Positions 39,026-48,965 of a stretch of 64,000 nucleotides of DNA are shown here, piece by piece. The notes below the pieces were generated by a model. That model did not search any database. It was not told the origin of the DNA and saw nothing but the letters and a program-made list of their open reading frames with translations. The position numbers were made by a program, and so were the translations under genes. The first letter of the stretch is position 1. Every line of letters starts with the position of its first letter. The stretch comes from Pantoea anthophila (GTDB lineage Bacteria > Pseudomonadota > Gammaproteobacteria > Enterobacterales > Enterobacteriaceae). The stretch spans positions 451,685-515,684 of the forward strand of contig NZ_VHIZ01000056.1 of NCBI RefSeq assembly GCF_006494375.1, read 5' to 3'.

Positions 39026-39049
39026 AAAAACCCGGCACAGGCCGGGTTT
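39024..39049. terminator. Shared terminator of yciN and sohB
   Basis: AAACCCGGC and GCCGGGTTT form a 9-bp stem with a 4-base loop. The A-run on the left is a T-run for sohB on the minus strand. Confidence 0.85.
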
Positions 39050-39053
39050 CGCA

Positions 39054-40100
39054 TCACAGCAGCGGCTTTTCGCCGCGCTGCCAGAGTTTCAGCAGCAGAC
39101 GCTCTGCCACCGAGCCCGCGCTTTGAGTAAAGCGATCCATCATTTTACGACGGCGGGCGAAGTGCACCCCCAGCACGTTGAACTGATCCATCTGGCGGAT
39201 GATTAAATCATCGCTGGTGCCGATCTCATCAATCAGCCCCAGATCCAGCGCCTGGCGGCCATACCAGTGTTCACCGGTCGCGACCTTATCAATATCCAGC
39301 GACGGGCGCATCTGATGCACAAACTGCTTGAACAGCAGGTGCGTTTCGTCGAGATCCTGCTGGAATTTCTCCCGCCCTTCTTCGCTGTTCTCGCCAAACA
39401 GCGTCAGCGTTCGCTTGTACTGACCGGCCGTGTGCAGCTCGATATCGATGTCATTGCGCTTCAGCAGACGGTTGAAGTTAGGGATCTGGGCCACCACACC
39501 GATTGAACCAATAATGGAGAACGGGGCCGCCACAATGCGATCGGCCACACAGGCCATCATATATCCGCCGCTGGCTGCCACTTTGTCCACGGCCGCGGTG
39601 ATGCGCAGCCCGTGGTCGCGCAGACGCTGCAGCTGTGACGCGGCCAGACCATAGCCATGCACCACACCGCCAGGGCTTTCCAGACGCAGTAGCACTTCAT
39701 CGCCCGGTTGCTGCACCGCCAGCACGGCTGAAATCTCTTCACGCAGCGACGTGACCTCACTGGCATCCATGCTACCTTTAAAATCAAGCACATAAAGCGT
39801 CGGCTTCTCGCCCACCCGCGCGCCCTGCTTCGCCGCCTGCTTTTCCGCTTTGGCTTTCAGCTTTTCGCTCTTTTTATGGTTTTTCAGCCAGACCTTCTGC
39901 GCCTGCGGTTTCATTTTTGCCAGCTGCAGATCTTCTTTCATCTGTTGATAGTCATCACCCAGATGGGTCAGGCGCAGCTGACCACTTTGCGAGCGTTTAC
40001 GCAGTGCCGCATTCATCACAATCATGACAATCGCCGCGACCGCAACCACCAGCGTCACCGCTTTCGCTAAAAAGAGTCCATACGTTGAAATAAAATCCAT
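39054..40100 (-). CDS. sohB: SohB, inner-membrane peptidase of the S49 family
   Basis: A 348-residue protein with an N-terminal membrane helix (about residues 8-30), a lysine/alanine-rich linker and an S49 protease domain. The Ser/Lys dyad is visible as Ser in VAASGGYMMA and Lys in HTAGQYKRTL. E. coli SohB suppresses loss of HtrA (DegP) when overproduced. Confidence 0.95.
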   Translation of the reverse strand: MDFISTYGLFLAKAVTLVVAVAAIVMIVMNAALRKRSQSGQLRLTHLGDDYQQMKEDLQLAKMKPQAQKVWLKNHKKSEKLKAKAEKQAAKQGARVGEKPTLYVLDFKGSMDASEVTSLREEISAVLAVQQPGDEVLLRLESPGGVVHGYGLAASQLQRLRDHGLRITAAVDKVAASGGYMMACVADRIVAAPFSIIGSIGVVAQIPNFNRLLKRNDIDIELHTAGQYKRTLTLFGENSEEGREKFQQDLDETHLLFKQFVHQMRPSLDIDKVATGEHWYGRQALDLGLIDEIGTSDDLIIRQMDQFNVLGVHFARRRKMMDRFTQSAGSVAERLLLKLWQRGEKPLL

Positions 40101-40273
40101 CAGGTCGCCTTAGTAAAAAAGAATCAAAAACAGTTCGCCAGTTTAGCCGTTTTACCCTGCCTCGTCGCCTGAAATGCCAGCAGCTGGCACAGAATGCGCG
40201 GGCTGGCGATTGCACCCATTCGTAAATTCAGGCATAAAGCGGAATCATGCTGTTTTCGCCGGAGGACCCCGCT

Positions 40274-41035
40274 GTGCATTATCAACCGAAAAGTGACCTG
40301 CTCAATCATCGTATTATTCTGGTCACGGGCGCGTCAGATGGCATCGGCCAGGAAGCGGCGCTGACCTATGCCCGCTATGGCGCAGAAGTGATCCTGATGG
40401 GCCGCAACCCGGAAAAACTCGAACAGGTCAGAACGTCAATCAATCAACTCAATAAACGCCCTGCTCACCAGGTGGTGCTGGACCTGGCCGAGGCCACACC
40501 AGAACGCTGCCAGCAGGTTGCCGACCAGCTGGCGCAACAGTTTCCGCGTCTCGACGGCGTGCTGCATAATGCCGGTCTGCTCGGTGAAATCGTGCCGCTG
40601 GCTGAACTCGATCCGCAGATCTGGCGTCAGGTGATGGATGTCAATCTGGATGCGACTTTCTTCCTGACTCAGGCCCTGTTGCCGCTGCTGCTGAAGTCAG
40701 AGGCGGGTTCGCTGGTATTTACCACCTCCAGCGTGGGTCGCACCGGTCGTGCAGGCTGGGGCGCTTATGCGGTCTCTAAATTTGCAACGGAAGGAATGAT
40801 GCAGGTGCTGGCGGATGAGTATAAGAGCCAGTCGCTGCGGGTGAACTGTATCAATCCGGGCGGCACGCGAACCAAAATGCGCGCCAGTGCCTTCCCGCAG
40901 GAAGATGCAAATAAACTGAAAACGCCTGCCGATCTGATGCCGCTCTACCTCTATCTGATGGGCGATGACAGCCGCCGCAAGACGGGGATGAGCTTCGATG
41001 CGCAGCCGGGCAGAAAACCCGGAGCCGCGGAATAA
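40274..41035 (+). CDS. yciK: YciK, short-chain dehydrogenase/reductase
   Basis: This NAD(P)-binding oxidoreductase starts at GTG (MHYQPKSDLLNHRI). GGAGGA lies seven bases upstream and the E. coli protein begins the same way. It gives 253 residues. Motifs: TGASDGIGQEA for cofactor binding, HNAG, and Ser-Tyr-Lys as SSVGR and YAVSKFA. The substrate is unknown. Its stop overlaps the btuR start (TAATG). Confidence 0.93.
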   Translation: MHYQPKSDLLNHRIILVTGASDGIGQEAALTYARYGAEVILMGRNPEKLEQVRTSINQLNKRPAHQVVLDLAEATPERCQQVADQLAQQFPRLDGVLHNAGLLGEIVPLAELDPQIWRQVMDVNLDATFFLTQALLPLLLKSEAGSLVFTTSSVGRTGRAGWGAYAVSKFATEGMMQVLADEYKSQSLRVNCINPGGTRTKMRASAFPQEDANKLKTPADLMPLYLYLMGDDSRRKTGMSFDAQPGRKPGAAE

Positions 41036-41625
41036 TGGCTGACGATCGTCATCAGCAGCGTCAGCAGCGCCTGAAAGAGCAGGTGGATGCGCGCATCGCC
41101 GCCGCGACAGCGGTTCGCGGCATTCTGATGGTGTTTACTGGCAACGGCAAAGGCAAAACAACTGCGGCCTTCGGCACGGCACTGCGCGCCACCGGACATG
41201 GCAAGCGCGTGGCGGTGGTCCAGTTCATCAAGGGTGACTGGCCGAACGGCGAGCGAAACCTGCTGGAGCAGCACGGGGTGGAATTTCAGGTTATGGCCAC
41301 CGGCTTTACCTGGGAGACGCAAAACCGTGAGACGGACACCACCGCCTGTCTGGCAGTCTGGCAGCATGCCCAGCGGATGCTGGCCGATGCGCAGATCGAT
41401 CTGGTGGTACTGGACGAAATTACCTATATGGTGAGCATGGGTTATCTGCCGCTGGAGGCGCTGATCGCCGCGCTGCAGCAGCGCCCGGCGCAGCAGAGCG
41501 TCATTATTACCGGACGCGGCTGTCACCGCACCCTGACTGAGATGGCCGATACCGTGACGGAGATGCGCCCGGTTAAGCACGCCTTTGATGCCGGTATCCA
41601 GGCCCAGCAGGGTATCGACTGGTGA
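41035..41625 (+). CDS. btuR: Cob(I)yrinic acid a,c-diamide adenosyltransferase
   Basis: BtuR/CobO adenylates corrinoids, using ATP, to make adenosylcobalamin precursors. It has 196 residues like E. coli BtuR. The P-loop GNGKGKTTAAFGTALRA lies near residue 38. LVVLDEITYMVSMGYLP follows. It is coupled to yciK by a one-base overlap and closed by a terminator. Confidence 0.97.
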   Translation: MADDRHQQRQQRLKEQVDARIAAATAVRGILMVFTGNGKGKTTAAFGTALRATGHGKRVAVVQFIKGDWPNGERNLLEQHGVEFQVMATGFTWETQNRETDTTACLAVWQHAQRMLADAQIDLVVLDEITYMVSMGYLPLEALIAALQQRPAQQSVIITGRGCHRTLTEMADTVTEMRPVKHAFDAGIQAQQGIDW

Positions 41626-41636
41626 CAGAAAAAGAA

Positions 41637-41663
41637 AACGCAGCCCGGAGGCTGCGTTTTTTT
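41637..41663 (+). terminator. Terminator of yciK-btuR
   Basis: AACGCAGCC and GGCTGCGTT stem with a 4-base loop followed by T. Confidence 0.9.
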
Positions 41664-41678
41664 ATCCTGCCGGCGTAA

Positions 41679-42569
41679 TTAACCGGAATTGCGTTTGCTG
41701 CCCGGATTGCGGCGCGGCGTACGAGGGGTCGAGCTGACTTTGCTGTGGCGTTTTACCGCACGACGGATCTGGTTTGCTTTGGTGCGACGACGATCTTTCT
41801 CAACGACCAGTTTGGTCACCGTCTCATCATCCATCTCTACCAGGTTACGCAGATAGTTTACCGCCGGCAGATCCAGCTCCGTCCAGCCGCCGCGCGGCAG
41901 GCCTTTCGGTAAGGTAATATCGCCATAGCGAACGCGCATCAGACGGCTGACCTGGACACCAACCGCTTCCCATAACCGACGCACTTCACGGTTACGTCCT
42001 TCGGTCAGGGTCACGTTATACCACTGGTTGATCCCTTCTCCGCCGCCAAAACGCAGGGTTTTGAACGCAGCCGGGCCATCCTCCAGCTGAACGCCCTTGC
42101 TCAGCTGACGAATTTTATCATCATCCACCTGGCCAAAGACGCGCACCGCATATTCACGTTCCACTTCACGGCTGGGATGCATCAGACGGTTCGCCAGCTC
42201 GCCGTCCGTGGTGAACAGCATCAGACCACAGGTGTTCACATCCAGACGGCCGACGGCAATCCAGCGTGAACCGCGCAGACGCGGCAGGCGATCGAAGACC
42301 GTCGGGCGCCCTTCAGGATCGCTGCGGGTACAGAGTTCACCTTCTGGTTTGTAATAGGCCAGCACGCGGCAGACTTCGGTTGCTGATTCAGCAATCGAAA
42401 CCAGATGGCCATCAATACGGATTTTCAGGGATTTGCTGCTTTCGACACGGTCGCCCAGGGTGGCGATCTTTCCGTCGACGCTGACACGGCCAGCGGCAAT
42501 CATTGATTCGATTTCACGACGCGAGCCATGACCGGCACGCGCTAAGACTTTCTGTAACTTTTCGCTCAT
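41679..42569 (-). CDS. rluB: 23S rRNA pseudouridine(2605) synthase RluB
   Basis: A 296-residue enzyme that makes pseudouridine 2605 in 23S rRNA. An N-terminal S4 RNA-binding domain ([19 protein letters not shown]) precedes the RsuA-type catalytic domain, with the catalytic Asp in [15 protein letters not shown] lysine/arginine-rich tail (about residues 255-296) is typical. E. coli yciQ, which normally lies next to it, is missing here. Confidence 0.96.
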   Translation of the reverse strand: MSEKLQKVLARAGHGSRREIESMIAAGRVSVDGKIATLGDRVESSKSLKIRIDGHLVSIAESATEVCRVLAYYKPEGELCTRSDPEGRPTVFDRLPRLRGSRWIAVGRLDVNTCGLMLFTTDGELANRLMHPSREVEREYAVRVFGQVDDDKIRQLSKGVQLEDGPAAFKTLRFGGGEGINQWYNVTLTEGRNREVRRLWEAVGVQVSRLMRVRYGDITLPKGLPRGGWTELDLPAVNYLRNLVEMDDETVTKLVVEKDRRRTKANQIRRAVKRHSKVSSTPRTPRRNPGSKRNSG

Positions 42570-43349
42570 TGAGCTTCCTCTTTGTCGCCTTCCCAGGCGT
42601 CATGGCAGGGTGATAATTCTTTCTTTATCAACAGGTTAACCTATTAACTTCGGCTCATTATACAGGCATTTAACCCCGATGTAACGCCCTTTGTGCTTCT
42701 GCAAATAGCCGCTGAAAAAACATAGAGACCGGATAATAATATTCCTCATTATTTACATGCCTGATTAAAATAACAGCAGACTCAGTTAAGGAAATATACT
42801 GAATAAAACGGCGTGGGCGAAAACTTTATAGCTGAAGAAAATTAAATTTTTTAAACACTGGCGGGGCAATGAAAAGAGGCCGTAACGATCAAAAACTTAA
42901 CACTATCTTAAACTTCCAGAGATTTATCTGCGAATCTAATCCTCTGGCTCCTCTCTCAAAGGCAGCATAAAAAACCGTAAGATTATCTTTAGTTAGCCTG
43001 ATAAGCTGAATAAACGGCCCGGGTAAGATTATTCCTAATGCAGATTCTGTTAAAACCCTATTATCAGGTTTTTTTAATTCTTATTAGCTTTAATAAATTG
43101 TCTGACACTATTAAGCTGATACACTTTCTCTCAGCAGCACAATAAAAAAGCAGCACCTGAAATTTCATGGTCCTGCATCATAACGGTACGGCCCTTTGTT
43201 ATTCGTTAATAAAAATCGTGTTTTCAGATAATCCAATAAACCGGCGCATCCGGAATTGTTGCGTTAATACGGTTCACTGATGAACCTTGCTTGCATGTCA
43301 TAAGTCTTCACCAGGGATTTTCCGACATGCCGGAATAAAGAATGCCATC
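42570..43349. other. 780-bp AT-rich gap between rluB and the lipoprotein protease gene
   Basis: No protein-coding frame is supported in this stretch. It is markedly AT-rich. A weak hairpin (AAAACC / GGTTTT) with a T-run lies at 43052-43077 on the plus strand, far from any recognised gene end. The region occupies the place of E. coli yciQ. Confidence 0.5.
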
Positions 43350-43997
43350 ATGAGAAACCTGTTTCTGTGCCCGGTGCTGGCTGCACTGGTGCTGAGCGGG
43401 TGTTCCGTGGGCCACACTGAGTACAGTCGTACGGCGATGCAGCACGTAGATATGAGCGTGACCGGCATCCCGACGATCCTCGGTTTCGGCACACTGGGCA
43501 CCAGCATCCCACTGACGCCTGAATATAGCCTTACCGCAGCGCACGTCGCCAAAACCGCCGTGCAGCGCGTGAAGTCTTATCATCCCTATTGCGACCTTGC
43601 GATTATTTATCACAAGAATGATGCCACCACCCTGGCAAAATTCCGCAGTGGTGATATTGGCGATCCCGTTAAAATGTACGGATACAGCTTTATTTCCGCG
43701 ATGCCGGTAGAGTCGACGGGGGTGAATTTAGCCCGCACGGCTATTCGGAATAAATGGAATAAAAGTCCCTGCATTGCGATGGCCTCTAATGCAGGCGTGG
43801 TTCAGGGAATGTCGGGCGGCGGTGTTTATAACCGCGATGAAACGCTGAGCGGCGTGATTGTCGGTTATTCCGATGCCATTAAAAATGGCCGTAACGGGAA
43901 AGTGATCCTGAAAGACGTTTCACTTTATATTCCCTACGGCCAGTTTAAAAGCTGGTTGCAGTCAAATCTGGCCCCGACACCGACGCGCGGTGTCTGA
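43350..43997 (+). CDS. Lipoprotein with trypsin-like serine protease domain
   Basis: The 215-residue product begins MRNLFLCPVLAALVLSGC. That is a short signal peptide with lipobox LSGC (Cys at residue 18), so it should be lipid-anchored in the envelope. A chymotrypsin-type triad can be read: His in SLTAAHVAK, Asp in PYCDLAIIY and Ser in QGMSGGGVYN. Length fits a single S1-type domain without PDZ domains, unlike DegP. A longer upstream frame lacks support. It replaces yciQ of E. coli. The substrate is unknown. I do not recognise a named family. Confidence 0.75.
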   Translation: MRNLFLCPVLAALVLSGCSVGHTEYSRTAMQHVDMSVTGIPTILGFGTLGTSIPLTPEYSLTAAHVAKTAVQRVKSYHPYCDLAIIYHKNDATTLAKFRSGDIGDPVKMYGYSFISAMPVESTGVNLARTAIRNKWNKSPCIAMASNAGVVQGMSGGGVYNRDETLSGVIVGYSDAIKNGRNGKVILKDVSLYIPYGQFKSWLQSNLAPTPTRGV

Positions 43998-44007
43998 GCC
44001 GGATTGA

Positions 44008-44628
44008 TTACAGGAACGGGCGGGTATCGCCCACACCTTCACGCACAATTTCCGGCGTATCGGTGGTCAGATCGACCACCGTGGTCGGCTGCTGCCCCAG
44101 CGTTCCGCCGTCGATGATCAGATCGACCAGCTTGCCAATGGTGTGCTGAATCTCCTCCGGATCGGATTCCGTAAAATCGTTGCCCGGCAGGATCAACGAG
44201 GTCGACATCATCGGCTGATTCAGGGCTTCCAGCAGCGCCAGCGCCACCGGATTGGACGGCACACGCAGACCGATGGTCTTACGCTTTTCGTTCATCAGAC
44301 GGCGCGGCACTTCTTTGGTCGCTTTGAGAATAAAGGTGTAGTTACCTGGCGTGTTGTTTTTCAGCAGGCGAAAGGCCGAGTTTCCCACCTGAGAATAGAC
44401 CGACAGCTCGGAGAGGTCGCGGCACATCAGGGTGAAATTGTGGTGTCCATCAAGCTGACGGATACGGCAGATACGCTCCATCGCGCCCTTCTCTTCCAGC
44501 CGGCATCCCAGCGCATAGCCGGAATCGGTGGGATAGACGATAACGCTGCCTTTGTTCAGGTAGTCGACCGCCTGGTTGATCAGGCGCGGCTGCGGATTAT
44601 CCGGATGAATATGAAACAGTTGACTCAT
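44008..44628 (-). CDS. yciO: YciO, Sua5/YrdC/YwlC family protein
   Basis: 206 residues, identical to the E. coli length. The YrdC fold is recognisable at SVIVYPTDSGYALGC and in KRKTIGLRVPSNPVAL. YrdC/Sua5 relatives make threonylcarbamoyl-adenylate for tRNA modification; YciO is a paralogue whose own role is not settled. It lies 12 bases downstream of rnm in the same operon. Confidence 0.95.
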   Translation of the reverse strand: MSQLFHIHPDNPQPRLINQAVDYLNKGSVIVYPTDSGYALGCRLEEKGAMERICRIRQLDGHHNFTLMCRDLSELSVYSQVGNSAFRLLKNNTPGNYTFILKATKEVPRRLMNEKRKTIGLRVPSNPVALALLEALNQPMMSTSLILPGNDFTESDPEEIQHTIGKLVDLIIDGGTLGQQPTTVVDLTTDTPEIVREGVGDTRPFL

Positions 44629-44640
44629 AGAAACCTCGTG

Positions 44641-45525
44641 TCACCTTTCCGTGATTGCCACTGCGGGAGCGAGGTCCGGAAAGCGTTCCCAGACCGGCTC
44701 AACGTCGCCGGGCAGCCAGAGTTTGCGGCCCAGCTCAATCCACGGGCAGGGTTGATGAAAATCTGAACCTTGCGATGCGGCCAGGTCATTCTCTCTGGCG
44801 TACTGCGCCAGTTGCGTGCGCTCATTAGGTGGCTGCTGGCACTGTGCCACTTCCATGGCATCGCCCCCCGCTTCACGGAAGTGGGCGATCAGCCGTTTCA
44901 GCCACTTCGCCGATAAACCATACCGGCCCGGATGAGCCAGCACGGCGCAACCACCAGAATGATGAATCGCATCAATGGCTTGTTTAATTGTACACCATTG
45001 TGGCGGCACGTAGCCGGTTTTGCCTCGCGCCAGGTAATTTTTGAAAACCTGGGCCATGTCACCGGCTTTGCCCTGCTCTATCAGGAAGCGGGCAAAGTGT
45101 CCGCGGGTAATGATGCCGCCCCCGGCCAGTCGGGTCGCCCCCGCCAGTGCGTCGGGAATACGTGCCTTCGCCAGCCGCTCACCGATCTCTTCCGCGCGCC
45201 GCTGCCGGCAGGCCAGTTGCCCCGCCAGAAAGGTCACCATCGCCGGATGATGGATATCGATGTTCAGCCCCACGATATGGATCTCATGATTCTCCCACAG
45301 GGTAGAAATCTCAGCACCGGCCAGCACTTTTATCGGCAGATCCTGGTCACGGGCGGTCTGCTGCGCCTCGCTCACCCCGTCCACGCTGTCGTGATCGGTG
45401 ATCGCCAGAACGCCAACCCGCATCTCTACCGCGCGCTGCACCAGCACGGCGGGCGTCAGTAAACCATCGGAGGCGCGCGTGTGGCTGTGTAGATCATAAA
45501 CCGGGAAACGGGCGATATCGCTCAA
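44641..45525 (-). CDS. rnm: RNase AM (TrpH/YciV), PHP-domain nuclease
   Basis: A PHP-family 5'-3' exoribonuclease and 3',5'-nucleotide phosphatase, reported in E. coli to mature rRNA 5' ends. The start is taken as TTG (MSDIARFPVYDLHSHT): AGGAG lies five bases before it and the length (294) matches E. coli (293); an ATG 11 codons upstream has no such site. Metal-binding motifs are YDLHSHTRASDG, ITDHDSVDG, VLAHPGRY and SQGSDFHQP. It diverges from the trp operon. Confidence 0.92.
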   Translation of the reverse strand: MSDIARFPVYDLHSHTRASDGLLTPAVLVQRAVEMRVGVLAITDHDSVDGVSEAQQTARDQDLPIKVLAGAEISTLWENHEIHIVGLNIDIHHPAMVTFLAGQLACRQRRAEEIGERLAKARIPDALAGATRLAGGGIITRGHFARFLIEQGKAGDMAQVFKNYLARGKTGYVPPQWCTIKQAIDAIHHSGGCAVLAHPGRYGLSAKWLKRLIAHFREAGGDAMEVAQCQQPPNERTQLAQYARENDLAASQGSDFHQPCPWIELGRKLWLPGDVEPVWERFPDLAPAVAITER

Positions 45526-45591
45526 GAGAACTCCTGCTGAAACTAAACCGGCCAGCATGATAACGATTTTAACGCTCAGTGAAAAAGTGTA

Positions 45592-45630
45592 TTGACATTT
45601 CCGCCCCGAACCCGTTAACTAGTACACAAG
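45592..45630 (+). promoter_or_regulatory. trp promoter with TrpR operator
   Basis: TTGACA (45592-45597) and TTAACT (45615-45620) with a 17-base spacer match the E. coli trp promoter. The overlapping operator has a perfect right half (AACTAGTAC) and a degenerate left half (GAACCCGTT), so TrpR binding may be weaker than in E. coli. Confidence 0.85.
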
Positions 45631-45654
45631 TTCACACGTAACGGGTATTTCATC

Positions 45655-45735
45655 ATGGCGATTACAATTACGCATTTACATGGCTGGCGCGATGTTCCCG
45701 AAACCGGGCGACACGGTCGTGCACATTTTGCGTAA
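45655..45735 (+). CDS. trpL: trp operon leader peptide TrpL, variant
   Basis: A 26-codon leader follows the trp promoter; the upstream ACGGGT aligns with the E. coli leader ribosome site. It contains only one Trp codon (residue 11, in HLHGWRDVP), where E. coli has two in tandem. The E. coli stop in CCTGAAAC is here CCCGAAAC, so the frame continues to a TAA in GCGTAAA. Ribosome stalling at Trp should still favour the antiterminator. Confidence 0.75.
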   Translation: MAITITHLHGWRDVPETGRHGRAHFA

Positions 45736-45753
45736 ACGCTGTGCAGATACCTG

Positions 45754-45780
45754 AGCCCGCCACCGAGCGGGCTTTTTTTT
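45754..45780 (+). terminator. trp attenuator
   Basis: AGCCCGC and GCGGGCT form the 3:4 terminator stem, followed by eight T. CGGGC at 45695-45699 can pair with GCCCG in the first arm as the antiterminator (2:3). Confidence 0.9.
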
Positions 45781-45803
45781 GAGCGAAATTCAGAGAAATC
45801 ATC

Positions 45804-47369
45804 ATGCCAAATGCGAAACCTACAGTGAAGTTGATTACCGGCACCGCGCCCTACCGCGAAGATCCGGCCGCAGTGTTTCACCAGCTGTGCGGCGCACGTC
45901 CGGCAACCCTGCTGCTCGAATCCGCTGATATCGACAGCAAACGCAACCTGAAAAGCCTGCTGATCGTCGACAGTGCGCTGCGCGTCAGCGCACTGGGCAG
46001 CGAAGTCACCGTGCAGGCGTTGTCAGAAAATGGCCGCGCCCTGCTGCCGCTGCTGGATGAAGCCCTGCCCGCGTCAGTGATGAATCAGGTGCGTCCCGAT
46101 GGCCGTGTTCTGACCTTCCCACAGAGCAGCGATCAGCAGCAGGACGAAGATTCCCGCCTCAAGGCCCTGTCGGTGTTTGACGCGCTGCGTCTGATTCCGC
46201 AACTGGTTAACGCCCCTGCCGACGAACGGGAAGCGGTGCTGCTGGGCGGTCTGTTTGCTTATGATCTGGTTGCCGGTTTTGAAACCCTGCCAGCGCTGGA
46301 TAATCAGCAGCGCTGCCCCGACTACTGCTTCTACCTGGCCGAGACCTTACTGGTGATCGATCACCAGAGCCGCAGCGCACGTCTGCAGGCCAGCCTGTTC
46401 TGTCCGTCCACCAGCGAATTCCAGCGCCTGCAGCGCCGCATTGAGCAGCTGCATGGCCAGATGCTTCAGCCCGCACCTGTACTGCCGGTACAAAAGGTGG
46501 AGCAGATGACGCTGACCACCAGCCAGAGTGATGAAGAGTATTGCGACGTGGTGCGCAGCATGCAGCAGGCGATTCGCATCGGCGAAATTTTCCAGGTCGT
46601 CCCTTCACGCCGTTTCTCGCTGCCATGCCCTTCGCCGCTGGCGGCGTATGACACGCTGAAGAACAGCAATCCCAGCCCCTACATGTTCTTTATGCAGGAT
46701 CAGGATTTCTCGCTGTTTGGTGCCTCGCCGGAGAGTTCACTGAAGTATGACGCCATCTCGCGTCAGATTGAGATCTACCCGATTGCCGGTACCCGCCCGC
46801 GTGGCCGCCATGCGGATGGCTCGCTGGATCGCGATCTCGACAGCCGTATTGAGCTGGAGATGCGAACCGACCATAAAGAGCTGGCGGAACACCTGATGCT
46901 GGTGGATCTGGCGCGCAACGATCTGGCGCGTATCTGCGTGCCGGGCAGCCGTTACGTGGCAGACCTGACCAAAGTAGACCGTTACTCCTTCGTCATGCAT
47001 CTGGTCTCCCGCGTTGTGGGCACGCTGCGTAACGACCTTGACGTGCTGCATGCCTATCGCGCCTGTATGAACATGGGCACCCTGAGCGGTGCGCCGAAGG
47101 TGCGTGCCATGCAGCTGATAGCCGGGGCGGAACGCACCCGCCGCGGCAGCTACGGCGGTGCGGTGGGCTACTTCACGGCTCACGGCGATCTCGATACCTG
47201 CATCGTGATCCGTTCGGCCTACGTTGAAGAAGGCGTGGCCACCGTCCAGGCGGGTGCCGGTGTGGTGCTGGACTCCAATCCGCAGGCTGAAGCGGATGAG
47301 AGCCGCAACAAAGCCCGCGCCGTTCTGCGCGCTATCGCGACTGCCCATCACTGCAAGGAGATCTTCTGA
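45804..47369 (+). CDS. trpE: Anthranilate synthase component I
   Basis: TrpE converts chorismate to anthranilate using ammonia from TrpG; 521 residues. The feedback-inhibition element LLESADI is near residue 37. The chorismate-binding core includes PIAGTRPRG, the [10 protein letters not shown] motif and GGAVGYF. It is the first structural gene after the attenuator, and its stop shares a base with the trpG start (TGATG). Confidence 0.98.
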   Translation: MPNAKPTVKLITGTAPYREDPAAVFHQLCGARPATLLLESADIDSKRNLKSLLIVDSALRVSALGSEVTVQALSENGRALLPLLDEALPASVMNQVRPDGRVLTFPQSSDQQQDEDSRLKALSVFDALRLIPQLVNAPADEREAVLLGGLFAYDLVAGFETLPALDNQQRCPDYCFYLAETLLVIDHQSRSARLQASLFCPSTSEFQRLQRRIEQLHGQMLQPAPVLPVQKVEQMTLTTSQSDEEYCDVVRSMQQAIRIGEIFQVVPSRRFSLPCPSPLAAYDTLKNSNPSPYMFFMQDQDFSLFGASPESSLKYDAISRQIEIYPIAGTRPRGRHADGSLDRDLDSRIELEMRTDHKELAEHLMLVDLARNDLARICVPGSRYVADLTKVDRYSFVMHLVSRVVGTLRNDLDVLHAYRACMNMGTLSGAPKVRAMQLIAGAERTRRGSYGGAVGYFTAHGDLDTCIVIRSAYVEEGVATVQAGAGVVLDSNPQAEADESRNKARAVLRAIATAHHCKEIF

Positions 47370-47950
47370 TGGCCGATATTCTGCTGCTCGATAACATCGA
47401 TTCATTTACCTATAACCTGGTTGATCAGCTGCGGACGTTTGGTCACAACGTGGTGATCTATCGAAACAACCTGCCTGCGGAGCTCTTAATTGAGCAGCTG
47501 CAGCGGATGGAAGACCCGGTGCTGATGCTCTCGCCCGGCCCCGGCGCGCCAAAAGATGCCGGTTGTATGCCGGAGTTACTGCGGGTACTGCGGGGACGGT
47601 TGCCGATTATCGGCATCTGCCTGGGGCATCAGGCGATCGTTGAAGCCTACGGCGGCCACGTGGGTCAGGCCGGTGAGATCCTGCACGGCAAAGCCTCCTC
47701 TATTGACCACGACGGTGAGGCAATGTTTGCCGGCCTGAGCAATCCGCTGCCGGTGGCGCGCTACCACTCACTGGTGGGCAGCAACACGCCGGATGAGCTG
47801 ACGGTCAACGCCAGTTTCAACGGGATGGTGATGGCGGTGCGTCATGAGACCGACCGGGTGTGCGGGTTCCAGTTCCATCCTGAATCCATTCTGACTTCTC
47901 AGGGTGCGCGTCTGCTTGAGCAGACGCTGGCCTGGGCGCTGGCGAAGTAA
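47369..47950 (+). CDS. trpG: Anthranilate synthase component II, glutamine amidotransferase
   Basis: A 193-residue class I glutamine amidotransferase supplying ammonia to Trp[12 protein letters not shown], the nucleophile in [13 protein letters not shown], and the His/Glu of FQFHPESI are present. In E. coli this domain is fused to TrpD. Here trpG ends with its own TAA and trpD has a separate ribosome site, as in Serratia. Confidence 0.97.
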   Translation: MADILLLDNIDSFTYNLVDQLRTFGHNVVIYRNNLPAELLIEQLQRMEDPVLMLSPGPGAPKDAGCMPELLRVLRGRLPIIGICLGHQAIVEAYGGHVGQAGEILHGKASSIDHDGEAMFAGLSNPLPVARYHSLVGSNTPDELTVNASFNGMVMAVRHETDRVCGFQFHPESILTSQGARLLEQTLAWALAK

Positions 47951-47958
47951 CAGGGAGA

Positions 47959-48963
47959 ATGACTATGCAACAGACACTGGAAAAACTTTACCAGGCGCAG
48001 ACGCTGAATCAGGCTGAGAGTCATCAGCTGTTCAGCGCCATTATCACCGGCCAGCTGGAACCGACGCAGCTCGCCGCCGCCTTAATCGCCATGAAGGTGC
48101 GGGGCGAAACGCCGGAAGAGATTGCCGGGGCGGCGACCGCGCTGCTGGAAGATGCCCGCCCCTTCCCGCGTCCGGATTATACCTTTGCCGACATCGTGGG
48201 CACCGGCGGCGACGGCAGCAACAGCATCAATATCTCCACTGCCAGCGCCCTGGTCGCGGCGACCTGCGGTCTGAAGGTGGCGAAGCACGGCAACCGCAGC
48301 GTCTCCAGCAAATCGGGCTCCTCCGACCTGCTGGCGGCCTTTGGCATCAATCTGGATATGCCTGCTGACCGGGCGCGCAAGGCGCTGGACGATCTTAACG
48401 TCTGCTTTCTGTTTGCGCCGCAGTATCACACCGGATTCCGCCACGCGATGCCGGTACGTCAGCAGCTGAAGACCCGCACGCTGTTCAATGTGCTGGGTCC
48501 GCTGATCAACCCGGCGCGTCCCCCGCTGGCGGTGATTGGTGTTTACAGCCCGGAACTGGTGATGCCGATTGCTCAGACCCTGAAAGTGCTGGGCTACCAG
48601 CGTGCAGCCGTGGTCCACGGCGGCGGCATGGATGAGGTGGCCCTGCACGATGTGACACACGTCGCCGAGCTGCGCGAGGGGGAAATCACCCGTTATCAGC
48701 TCTCACCCGAAGACTTTGGCTTTGGCTTCCACCCGAAAGAGGCGCTGGCAGGCGGCACCCCGGAAGAAAACCGTGACATTCTGACAGCTTTACTCCAGGG
48801 TAATGGCCAGCAGGCTCATGAGGAAGCTGTCGCCGTTAACGTGGCGATGTTGCTTAAAGTATTTGGTCAGGAAGACCTGCGTGAAAACGCACAGCAGGCG
48901 CTTAACGCCATCCGCAGCGGACAGGCTTATGAGCGCGTTGTCGCACTGGCAGCAAGAGGGTAA
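47959..48963 (+). CDS. trpD: Anthranilate phosphoribosyltransferase
   Basis: A 334-residue stand-alone TrpD joins anthranilate to PRPP. The signature [15 protein letters not shown] and [15 protein letters not shown] are intact. CAGGGAGA precedes the ATG eight bases after the trpG stop. Confidence 0.97.
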   Translation: MTMQQTLEKLYQAQTLNQAESHQLFSAIITGQLEPTQLAAALIAMKVRGETPEEIAGAATALLEDARPFPRPDYTFADIVGTGGDGSNSINISTASALVAATCGLKVAKHGNRSVSSKSGSSDLLAAFGINLDMPADRARKALDDLNVCFLFAPQYHTGFRHAMPVRQQLKTRTLFNVLGPLINPARPPLAVIGVYSPELVMPIAQTLKVLGYQRAAVVHGGGMDEVALHDVTHVAELREGEITRYQLSPEDFGFGFHPKEALAGGTPEENRDILTALLQGNGQQAHEEAVAVNVAMLLKVFGQEDLRENAQQALNAIRSGQAYERVVALAARG

Positions 48964-48965
48964 TC

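Noticed and set aside
47369..48963. Possible frameshift splitting a TrpGD fusion
   Set aside because: trpG ends cleanly and trpD has its own ribosome site and full-length start. Separate trpG and trpD genes are normal in several enterobacterial lineages.
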